From an uncultured Paraglaciecola sp. (GTDB taxonomy: Bacteria; Pseudomonadota; Gammaproteobacteria; Enterobacterales; Alteromonadaceae), in NCBI GenBank assembly GCA_905479025.1, contig CAJQKX010000208.1:1-6209 (forward strand): DNA of 6,209 bases. The letters are read 5' to 3'. A model generated the notes under the pieces. That model made no database searches, was not told the origin of the DNA, and saw only the letters and a program-made list of their open reading frames with translations. This document shows, one piece after another, positions 1 to 5,644 of this stretch (position 1 is its first letter; each line of letters starts with the position of its first letter). A program made the position numbers and the translations under genes.

Positions 1-221
1 TAGTCGATTTTAAGAGCTTGTGGAAAACTTTCTGCTTGGTATTGGCCTGTTTGACTATAGAGACTTGAATTGTAGACATCCCAAAACAACACTTGAAGTT
101 TGGCTTCCCCCACTTTTTTTAGCTCAGAAAGTGGATTCGCCATAGTGACTCCTGAAAAGGATAAAGTGCATAAAACGGCTAAAAACCATATCATTAAGTA
201 TCTTGGGATTTGATGTTTCAT
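1..221 (-). CDS. Chalcone isomerase-like secreted protein, N-terminal part (runs off left edge)
   Basis: The gene starts at ATG 221 and stays open to base 1, giving 73 codons plus two bases; the C-terminal part is outside the window. Residues 1-28 look like a Sec signal peptide: MKHQIPRY, a hydrophobic stretch (LMIWFLAVLCTLSFSG), then VTMA before a probable cut ahead of NPLSEL. The mature start, with VGEAKLQVLFWDVYNSSLYS and GQY following, resembles the bacterial chalcone-isomerase-like family (Chalcone_3 type), periplasmic proteins of unknown reaction. A GAG Shine-Dalgarno core lies 6 nt before the ATG. The gap to the upstream methyltransferase stop is only 14 nt, so it should be the fourth gene of the minus-strand operon. 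Family members are often found in ChrR/sigma-linked lipid operons; this is recall, not a search. The family call rests on about 45 mature residues. True chalcone isomerase activity is not implied. Confidence 0.72.
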   Translation of the reverse strand, partial: MKHQIPRYLMIWFLAVLCTLSFSGVTMANPLSELKKVGEAKLQVLFWDVYNSSLYSQTGQYQAESFPQALKID

Positions 222-235
222 GTCATTCTCAATTT

Positions 236-1489
236 CTAACGGCTAATACTGTTTGAGAAAGCGGGTTTGCTGATCACTAATTGTACGGTGCTAATAGTGC
301 GTTCTAAAAAGCCACCTTCACAGTAGCTAAAGTAATAACGCCACATATTCATGAACCGTTCATCGTAACCGTCTTTAGCCAACGGCTCTTTGTTTTCTAT
401 TAGCTTATCATGCCAGTCTTTCAAGGTCCGCGCATAATCTAAACCTATATCGTGGAGATCACGGATCATCAGGTCTGTATGCTTTCTCAAGTGTTGATTA
501 ATTAACAACTGCGAAGGTAAGAAGCCACCTGGGAAGATATGTTTTTGAATGAAATCGACACTTTTGCTATAGCTGTCAAAGCGATGGTCGCTGATGGTTA
601 TGGCCTGTAATACCATCAAACCTTCATCTTTTAATAGGTTTGAACATTTCTTAAAAAATGTGGGTAAGTATTCTTTACCCACAGCTTCAATCATTTCAAT
701 AGAAACTAGCTTGTCATATTTGCCTTCGAGTAATCTATAGTCTTTTTTCAAGAGAGTGATTTTGTCTTGCAGACCTTCTTTGTTGACTAAATCTTGAGTG
801 TATTGATGCTGTTCTTCTGAAATGGTGGTAGTGGTGACCTTACAGCCATAGTTTCTGGCTGCAAATACTGCCAATCCTCCCCATCCAGTACCTATTTCTA
901 CTAAGTGGTCTTCAGGGACTAATTGTAACTTTTCACAAATGGCTTTTAGTTTTGTAATTTGCGCCTGTGCCAGAGTACTGTTTTCTGACGTGTAAATAGC
1001 CGCAGAATACATCATGCTATCATCAAGAAATCGAGTATAAAGTTTATTGCCTAAATCATAATGGGCAGCAATATTTTTCTTTGAACCTGTTGCAGAGTTT
1101 TTGTTAGCAATGTGGCTAATTTTGCGAATAGGGAAAGCTAACCACTCCATTTTTGCCTCCCAGCTATCGAGAAGAGGCAAATTACGTGCAAAAATACGAA
1201 TGACGTTGGTTAAATTGGGGGTAGTCCACAAGCCTTCAGAATATGTTTCCCCTGACGCTACGCTGCCACCGAACAATAAACTTTGGTAAACACTTAAACA
1301 TTGAATATCAATTTCTGCGTGTAAGTCAGAATCCTTCTGGCCATATGTATCCACCAAAATGCCTTTTTCTTTAATTATCATCTGGCCTTGAGGCAGACTG
1401 GCAAAAACTTTCAACATAATTGTTTTGCACAATTTGTGTTGCCACGATGAGCTTGAAGACTCTTCTAATACTCGTTCTCCGTTTGGCAT
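236..1489 (-). CDS. Cyclopropane-fatty-acid-synthase-like SAM-dependent methyltransferase
   Basis: A 417-aa protein of the Cfa/mycolic-acid methyltransferase family, which moves a methyl group from S-adenosylmethionine to the double bond of unsaturated phospholipid acyl chains at the inner membrane face. Visible motifs: HYDLGNKLY (143-151), the SAM-binding loop VEIGTGWGGLA (197-207), TTISEEQ (221-227), SIEMIEAVG (263-271), and a C-terminal RYYFSYCEGGF near 384-394. Against E. coli Cfa (from memory) E268 matches Glu239 and Y352 matches Tyr317, but A163 (MMYSAAIY) replaces Cys139 and Q295 (VLQAITI) replaces His266. A different product from cyclopropane is therefore possible. The reading frame is open to 1561, but ATG 1489 is preferred: it follows the DUF1365 stop by 2 nt, has AAGGA 11 nt upstream and gives a normal family length. 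It is the third gene of the operon. I withhold the symbol cfa because of the changed residues. Confidence 0.93.
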   Translation of the reverse strand: MPNGERVLEESSSSSWQHKLCKTIMLKVFASLPQGQMIIKEKGILVDTYGQKDSDLHAEIDIQCLSVYQSLLFGGSVASGETYSEGLWTTPNLTNVIRIFARNLPLLDSWEAKMEWLAFPIRKISHIANKNSATGSKKNIAAHYDLGNKLYTRFLDDSMMYSAAIYTSENSTLAQAQITKLKAICEKLQLVPEDHLVEIGTGWGGLAVFAARNYGCKVTTTTISEEQHQYTQDLVNKEGLQDKITLLKKDYRLLEGKYDKLVSIEMIEAVGKEYLPTFFKKCSNLLKDEGLMVLQAITISDHRFDSYSKSVDFIQKHIFPGGFLPSQLLINQHLRKHTDLMIRDLHDIGLDYARTLKDWHDKLIENKEPLAKDGYDERFMNMWRYYFSYCEGGFLERTISTVQLVISKPAFSNSISR

Positions 1490-1491
1490 AA

Positions 1492-2220
1492 TTATTTTTT
1501 TCCTTGTACTGTGTGGGAATAAAAAGGCACACCTTTTAAAAATAGTTTGAGTGCTTGCCAATAAATTCCAAAGACGGTTTTTACCGTCATGCTAGGAATG
1601 CATATCAGCATTTTAAAAAGGCTCTTTGAGTTCAGTTCTACTCGTGTCAAATTAAGACTTGCTGCAAAGTGTTTGACTTCTTTGTGGCAAGCAAGAGTCA
1701 ATTTTAGCGATTGTTCTGGTTGAGATATGTTCCACTTATATTGCATATCCATAGGGTTAAAAGGTGATACATGGAAAGCTTTCTGACAGTCTTCTTGTTT
1801 AGCTAAATCAACTAAGTAACAATGCCTATCGTTCCAAGGTGTATTGCTTACCTCAGCTAATAAATGACTGAACGTGCCATTTTTTTGCTGTAAGTAATAG
1901 AAATTGACGGGGCTAAAATACAAACCAAAAGTGCGTGTTTGTCCTAACAAATAGATTGTACCTGATAGTGGTCGTTGAGCCAGTTCTGACATTTTGTCAA
2001 TCACAGATTTTTTAAGGGGTATATTCGCATTACCTAAGTAATCGCTGCGTTTAAACCTTAATGCAGCCCATGATTTTGTTGAAAATCCTTTAACCTCAGC
2101 TTCAAGCAAATCAATCTCATCAAGGTTGAGCCATAGTAAAAATATCTGATAAGTAAAGGCATGTTTTTTTGGCACAAATCGGCTGTGAAATACACTTCCT
2201 TTGTATAAGGCACTTTGCAT
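1492..2220 (-). CDS. DUF1365 domain-containing protein
   Basis: A 242-aa protein matching DUF1365, a family of unknown biochemical role that commonly sits between a flavin amine oxidase-like gene and a Cfa-like methyltransferase gene. Recognisable family stretches: an N-terminal LYKGSVFHSRFVPKKHAFTY (5-24), FGLYFSPVNFYY (98-109), EVSNTPWNDRHCY (123-135) and FHVSPFNPMDMQYKW (149-163). Several histidines in conserved-looking positions (H12, H20, H133, H150) could bind a metal or take part in catalysis; that is inference. There is no signal peptide; the hydrophobic region near 204-230 (LICIPSMTVKTVFGIYWQAL) could touch the membrane. The ATG overlaps the stop of the upstream flavoenzyme by one base (TAATG), indicating translational coupling, and only a weak GGTG lies upstream. 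The tight packing suggests it acts on the same lipid substrate as its neighbours. Confidence 0.93.
   Translation of the reverse strand: MQSALYKGSVFHSRFVPKKHAFTYQIFLLWLNLDEIDLLEAEVKGFSTKSWAALRFKRSDYLGNANIPLKKSVIDKMSELAQRPLSGTIYLLGQTRTFGLYFSPVNFYYLQQKNGTFSHLLAEVSNTPWNDRHCYLVDLAKQEDCQKAFHVSPFNPMDMQYKWNISQPEQSLKLTLACHKEVKHFAASLNLTRVELNSKSLFKMLICIPSMTVKTVFGIYWQALKLFLKGVPFYSHTVQGKK
1501..1505 (-). promoter_or_regulatory. Ribosome binding site for the methyltransferase
   Basis: AAGGA on the minus strand, 11 nt before ATG 1489 and inside the last codons of the DUF1365 gene. It favours the start at 1489 over the open frame reaching 1561. The spacing is somewhat long. Confidence 0.6.
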
Positions 2221-3485
2221 TAAAGATATTCACCAAATGACTTACATACGTCCAAAGCACTGTGCACGCCATCTTCGTGGAATCCGTTATACCAATATGC
2301 ACCACAGAAATGTAGACCGTTTTTTCCAGATATTTCTGACCATCTTTTTTGGGCTGCGATTGTTTGGTTATTAAATTGAGGATGAGCGTATTGATATGTA
2401 CCCAATATTTTTTCTTGATCTATATCTTTACCGTTGTTCAAGGTGACACAAAAAGTAGTGTCCGATTGTATGTTTTGTAGAATGTTCATATTGTAGGTTA
2501 AAACTGCTGGCGCCTGATATTCACCGTCGTAACCTTTAATAAGGTAGTTCCAGCTTGCCCAAGCAAGTTTCCTGACCGGTAGAACGCTATGATCAGTGTG
2601 CAGAACGACTTCGTTCTTGACATAGGATATATTCTCTAAGATTTCTGACTGAATTAAACTCGGCGATGTCAGTATGGATAGGGCCTGATCACTATGGCAA
2701 GCAAAAATAACCTCATCGAACAAATGCTCGGTACCATCCTTTAAGCAAACTAATTTCTGTTTTTCTATGTTTGTTACCGATTTTACCGGGCTGTTGAGTA
2801 TTATGTTTTCCTCAAAACCAGCAATGAGTGGTTTAATGTATTCTCTAGAGCCACCCACAATGGATCGCCATTGTGGTCTGTCTGTAACATTGAGCAATCC
2901 GTGATTATTGAAAAAACGAAGAAAAAATGTAAACGGAAAAGCTTTGATATTCTGTAAACTAGATGACCATATAGCAGCACACATAGGCAATATGTAGTTG
3001 TAGGTGAACTCTTCACTAAACTGATGTTTTAGTAAAAACTCGTGAAGTGTCTCTTGTCCGTAATCAGTCTTTTCTACTGCTCCCTTTTTACATATTTTAT
3101 TAAATTTGAGAATGTCTCTTACTATTCTCCAAAATTTTGGACGAAATAAATTGCGTCTCTGGGCAAATAAGCTGTTGAGTGTATTACCATTATATTCAAG
3201 GTTTTGTGCAAGGTTTTTAACACTAAAGCTCATTTCGGTGGCTTGCGATTGGACACCAATTTTATCCATTAATTTAATAAAGTTTGGATAGGTCCAATCA
3301 TTAAAAACGATAAAACCTGTATCAATTGCATAATGTTTGCCGTTAACTTCAACATCTTTAGTTGCTGTATGTCCACCAATATAGTTGTTTGCTTCAAAAA
3401 GAGTAATGTCATGCTTTTGGTGGAGAAAGTGTCCACAGGTTAAGCCTGAAATGCCTGTGCCTATTATTGCAATCTTTTTACTCAT
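2220..3485 (-). CDS. FAD-dependent amine-oxidase-like oxidoreductase
   Basis: A 421-aa flavoprotein of the NAD(P)/FAD amine oxidase and phytoene-desaturase-like superfamily. The N-terminus has the dinucleotide-binding fold: KKIAIIGTGISGL with G9, G11 and G14, then E31 at the end of the second strand (LFEANNYIGGHT), followed by DTGFIVFN (55-62). The C-terminal FAD-closing motif LHFCGAYWYNGFHEDGVHSA lies near 391-410. The substrate is unknown. Family context with DUF1365 and a Cfa-like enzyme suggests an acyl-chain oxidoreductase or desaturase rather than an amine oxidase. The frame is open to 3548, but ATG 3485 is chosen because it starts right at the Rossmann strand and has AGGA 5 nt upstream. 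It is the first gene of the minus-strand operon and follows a candidate ECF promoter at 3561-3590. Its stop overlaps the DUF1365 start by one base. Confidence 0.93.
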   Translation of the reverse strand: MSKKIAIIGTGISGLTCGHFLHQKHDITLFEANNYIGGHTATKDVEVNGKHYAIDTGFIVFNDWTYPNFIKLMDKIGVQSQATEMSFSVKNLAQNLEYNGNTLNSLFAQRRNLFRPKFWRIVRDILKFNKICKKGAVEKTDYGQETLHEFLLKHQFSEEFTYNYILPMCAAIWSSSLQNIKAFPFTFFLRFFNNHGLLNVTDRPQWRSIVGGSREYIKPLIAGFEENIILNSPVKSVTNIEKQKLVCLKDGTEHLFDEVIFACHSDQALSILTSPSLIQSEILENISYVKNEVVLHTDHSVLPVRKLAWASWNYLIKGYDGEYQAPAVLTYNMNILQNIQSDTTFCVTLNNGKDIDQEKILGTYQYAHPQFNNQTIAAQKRWSEISGKNGLHFCGAYWYNGFHEDGVHSALDVCKSFGEYL

Positions 3486-3490
3486 TGTTG

Positions 3491-3495
3491 TCCTG
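3491..3495 (-). promoter_or_regulatory. Ribosome binding site for the flavin oxidoreductase
   Basis: CAGGA on the minus strand, 5 nt before ATG 3485. It decides the start in favour of the MSKKIAIIG N-terminus and against an upstream start at 3548, which would add 21 residues ahead of the Rossmann fold. Confidence 0.75.
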
Positions 3496-3560
3496 TTATT
3501 TATCTTGTTTGTGACCAATAAAGTTAATTGATCGCTGTGTCGATTCACTAATATTCATAC

Positions 3561-3590
3561 AATATACCTAAATGCATCATCTAGAGATCA
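3561..3590 (-). promoter_or_regulatory. Candidate ECF (ChrR-controlled sigma) promoter of the lipid operon
   Basis: On the minus strand TGATCT (3590-3585) is followed after exactly 18 nt by TATATT (3566-3561). The form resembles the R. sphaeroides RpoE promoters, TGATCC-N18-TAAGA (recalled), and matches the second candidate at 4252-4281. Transcription would start near 3553, leaving a leader of roughly 68 nt before ATG 3485. This is a sequence match only, but the position ahead of a ChrR-linked lipid operon is what the model predicts. Confidence 0.65.
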
Positions 3591-3642
3591 CTTAATCGGT
3601 GCGTTATATTAAAAATTCGATCTTAATTTGAGAATGTGGCGT

Positions 3643-3647
3643 AAGGA
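3643..3647 (+). promoter_or_regulatory. Ribosome binding site for the LON-domain gene
   Basis: AAGGA lies 4 nt before ATG 3652. It supports that start over TTG 3628 and over the in-frame ATG at 3676, neither of which has a clear Shine-Dalgarno sequence. Confidence 0.7.
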
Positions 3648-3651
3648 CTTT

Positions 3652-4254
3652 ATGAATAAAACAAAGAATTTTAATATGAATTCATCATTTGAACTCCCTT
3701 TATTTCCACTTTCGGCACATTTGTTACCTGGTGGAAGGATGTCATTGAGAATATTTGAACCCAGATATGTTCGTATGATCAAAGAAGCATGCAGCACTGA
3801 TTCAGGCTTTGGTATTTGTATGGTAAATGCACAAGGAGACAAAGAAAAAAATGAGCACATTTATTCAATAGGTACCTACGCAAAAGTCATCGACTTTGAT
3901 TTGCTAGATAATGGCTTGTTGGGTGTGACTGTTGAGGGACATAGATGCTTTAATATCAGAGCTATAACAAATGAGAGTGACGGATTGAGAGTGGGTCAAT
4001 GTCAATGGTCAGATGTCTGGACAGCACAATCTGCAGAGCACTCAATCGCACCAATAGATGAAAGATTAATAGAAATATTTGACAAGTATCCAGAATTAAA
4101 ATCGTTATACCAAACCCCAAAATTTAATGACCCGATATGGGTTATTTATCGTTGGTTAGAATTAATTCCAGTTGATGCAGAAAAAAAACAACAATTAGTA
4201 CAACAAAAAGATTACTTAAAGGCTCTAAGTTTTTTAACAGAGTTAGTAGACTGA
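3652..4254 (+). CDS. Stand-alone LON substrate-binding (N-terminal) domain protein
   Basis: A 200-aa protein matching the LON N-terminal domain without the ATPase and protease parts of Lon. Visible features: FELPLFPLSAHLLPGG (13-28), the signature LRIFEPRYVRMI (32-43), GFGICMV (52-58), IGTYAKV (73-79) and GLLGVTVEGHRCF (88-100), followed by a helical C-terminal half. The length is typical of stand-alone bacterial LON-domain proteins. Their role is unclear; substrate or protein binding is assumed from the domain. The start is taken from AAGGA just upstream. It is the first plus-strand gene after the divergent intergenic region, and its TGA stop is embedded in the -35 element of the candidate sigma promoter at 4252. 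It could be co-transcribed with the sigma gene 35 nt downstream, with an extra internal promoter. I found no convincing promoter of its own. Confidence 0.92.
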   Translation: MNKTKNFNMNSSFELPLFPLSAHLLPGGRMSLRIFEPRYVRMIKEACSTDSGFGICMVNAQGDKEKNEHIYSIGTYAKVIDFDLLDNGLLGVTVEGHRCFNIRAITNESDGLRVGQCQWSDVWTAQSAEHSIAPIDERLIEIFDKYPELKSLYQTPKFNDPIWVIYRWLELIPVDAEKKQQLVQQKDYLKALSFLTELVD

Positions 4255-4281
4255 TCTTTTAATCACAATAATTAGTATAAG
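4252..4281 (+). promoter_or_regulatory. Candidate autoregulatory ECF promoter ahead of the sigma gene
   Basis: TGATCT (4252-4257), an 18-nt spacer, then TATAAG (4276-4281). The -35 hexamer contains the TGA stop of the LON-domain gene. Hexamer and spacing equal those of the candidate at 3561-3590 on the other strand, and both share GTATA at the -10. A start of transcription near 4288 is expected, which would put ATG 4290 almost at the 5' end of the message. Autoregulation of sigma-chrR operons is known in R. sphaeroides; here it is predicted only. Confidence 0.68.
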
Positions 4282-4289
4282 TTACGTCG

Positions 4290-4925
4290 ATGATTAAATG
4301 GTATAAACTTATGTTAATTGGAATATCTCAGGAAACAAAACAAATTAATTCCGTAAAGCCAATAGAATGTGCTGAAGAAATGTCTGAATATCTGAGTATT
4401 ATTGCATCAGAACGCTGCAAACGTTCTTTTTCTAAGATATTTAGTTATTTTGCTCCCAGACTTCGCTCTTACGCCCTGAAGCAAATGGGCAATGAAGCTC
4501 TTGCAATGGAGCTTGTCCAAGACACTATGTCTAACGTATGGCAAAAATCACATTTATTTAATTCAGAGAAAGGTTCACCATCTACATGGATCTTTACTAT
4601 TGCTAGAAATATCCGCTTCGACATGCTCAGAAAGCAAAGAAATCGCAAGGAAGATATATGTTCAGACGATCTATGGCCTGTCTTGTGTGAGCAAACACCA
4701 GACGCCAACGAGGTGTCTTTGGACCACCAAGTTACTATGGATGAAATTGGTGTCATGTTTGGTTCTTTACCAGAAAAACAAAGATTGGTGATAGAGGCAA
4801 TTTATATTGATGGAAAGTCGCAACAAGAAGTTGCTAACGAGCTAGACATCCCACTTGGCACCGTAAAATCACGCACTAGGCTTGCATTGCAACGTTTAAA
4901 AGAGATGTTAAAAGATAATGATTAG
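4290..4925 (+). CDS. rpoE: ECF RNA polymerase sigma factor, ChrR-partner type (RpoE-like, ECF11-like)
   Basis: A group IV sigma factor of up to 211 aa. Region 2 spans about 47-118: FAPRLRSYALKQMGNEALA, ELVQDTMSNVWQ, then STWIFTIARNIRFDMLRKQR, which binds core polymerase and the -10 element. Region 4 spans about 155-206: SLPEKQRLVIEAIYIDGKSQ, VANELDIPLGTVKSRTRLAL, the helix-turn-helix for the -35. The linker DDLWPVL is typical of the ChrR-linked group. It is predicted to be held inactive by the next gene product and to direct the two TGATCT promoters. The start is uncertain: ATG 4290 has no Shine-Dalgarno and lies about 2 nt from the predicted transcript start; ATG 4311 also lacks one; ATG 4380 has a weak GAAGAA and gives 181 aa. 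Coordinates show the longest form. The stop overlaps chrR by 8 nt. The symbol denotes the ChrR-partner RpoE of R. sphaeroides, not E. coli sigma-E. Confidence 0.92.
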   Translation: MIKWYKLMLIGISQETKQINSVKPIECAEEMSEYLSIIASERCKRSFSKIFSYFAPRLRSYALKQMGNEALAMELVQDTMSNVWQKSHLFNSEKGSPSTWIFTIARNIRFDMLRKQRNRKEDICSDDLWPVLCEQTPDANEVSLDHQVTMDEIGVMFGSLPEKQRLVIEAIYIDGKSQQEVANELDIPLGTVKSRTRLALQRLKEMLKDND

Positions 4926-5589
4926 TTTTCACCCCAGTTTCCAGGATTTACAATCGTTTTCTGCAGGTAATTGCGAACCAGCTTTAGCACTAATGATTTC
5001 TGCACATGTTGATATGTGTTCACAATGTCAGCAAGACTGCATTGAGATTCAATCAGAAATGGCTGGTGAATTTATAACCCAGCCATTGCAGGTACCCTCA
5101 CTCAACAATCAGTATTACAACATGATGTCGAAGATTACCGACTTACCTATTTTAGACAAAATACCACCTGAGTTGAGTGATACTTCAATTGAATTAGATG
5201 GTAAATTTTTTGAACTACCCAGAGCTCTTAGACGTTACGTCAAAAACACCGGTAATTGGTCACGTCTAGTGGGCAAATTGTGGCAGGCACCGGTTGACTT
5301 AGGCGATATAGGTAAAGCTAATTTTATGTACATGGAAAAAGGTGGCCGGGTACCTGAACATACGCACAAGGGTAATGAAATGACCTTGGTTATCGATGGT
5401 CAATTTGGCGATGGTATTGCACATTATGATTGTGGAGACTTTACTGTAATGGATAATAAACATAATCATTTTCCTCACTCGGAAGCAGACGATGGTTGTT
5501 TAGTGTTTACAATAGTTGATCAACCACTGCATTTCACTTCAGGTGTTGCAAGATTATTGAATCCATTTAGTCATTTATTCTTCAAATAA
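4918..5589 (+). CDS. chrR: ChrR-family zinc anti-sigma factor with C-terminal cupin
   Basis: A 223-aa cytoplasmic anti-sigma factor. The N-terminal zinc-binding anti-sigma domain shows H5, H30, C34 and C37 (AHVDMCSQC), matching the R. sphaeroides ChrR ligands H6, H31, C35 and C38 (recalled). This domain should clamp the sigma factor. The C-terminal cupin, about 95-205, has GGRVPEHTHKGNEMTLVIDG with H148, H150 and E154, and a further His in KHNHFPH, H184 being the best fit. Together these match the second zinc site needed for the singlet-oxygen response. Since H5 is a zinc ligand, the ATG at 4918 is required. The start overlaps the sigma gene end by 8 nt, indicating translational coupling and a balanced sigma/anti-sigma ratio. 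The stop codon lies within the left arm of the terminator at 5585-5644. All key ligands appear intact, so it should be functional. Confidence 0.95.
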   Translation: MISFHPSFQDLQSFSAGNCEPALALMISAHVDMCSQCQQDCIEIQSEMAGEFITQPLQVPSLNNQYYNMMSKITDLPILDKIPPELSDTSIELDGKFFELPRALRRYVKNTGNWSRLVGKLWQAPVDLGDIGKANFMYMEKGGRVPEHTHKGNEMTLVIDGQFGDGIAHYDCGDFTVMDNKHNHFPHSEADDGCLVFTIVDQPLHFTSGVARLLNPFSHLFFK

Positions 5590-5644
5590 AATGCAGACAT
5601 AAAAAAACGCGCTCTAGCGCGTTTTTTTATGTCTGCATTTTATT
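5585..5644. terminator. Bidirectional intrinsic terminator between convergent chrR and bamD
   Basis: A perfect inverted repeat of 60 nt: each base from 5585 to 5613 pairs with its partner from 5644 to 5616, leaving 2-4 unpaired loop bases. The GC core ACGCGC/GCGCGT (5607-5612 with 5617-5622) is flanked by seven A on the left and seven T on the right, so it gives a stem plus U-run in both directions. The repeat continues outward through TGCAGACAT. Both stop codons, TAA of chrR (5587-5589) and most of the bamD TAA (5643-5645), lie in the arms. Confidence 0.95.

Noticed and set aside
1490..1561. N-terminal extension of the methyltransferase frame up to 1561
   Set aside because: It would overlap the DUF1365 coding end by about 70 nt, the added residues do not resemble the family, and ATG 1489 has an AAGGA sequence and ideal operon spacing.
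3486..3548. 21-residue extension of the flavin oxidoreductase
   Set aside because: The Rossmann strand in this family begins almost at the N-terminus, and ATG 3485 has a good ribosome binding site. The extension runs through the predicted untranslated leader.
3528..3563. Possible plus-strand promoter for the LON gene: TTGATC at 3528 with TATTCA at 3552 or TACAAT at 3558
   Set aside because: TATTCA is a poor -10 at 18 nt spacing, and TACAAT is 24 nt away, which is too far. No pair is convincing, although some promoter for the gene must exist in or near 3486-3651.
3609..3860. Minus-strand open frame of 83 codons at the start of the LON gene
   Set aside because: It is antisense to a well-supported LON-domain gene, spans the divergent promoter region and shows no recognisable motif.
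4469..4791. Open frames on both strands inside the sigma gene (95 and 99 codons)
   Set aside because: Both are shadows of the sigma factor gene, whose protein has clear regions 2 and 4. The shadow translations show no family features.
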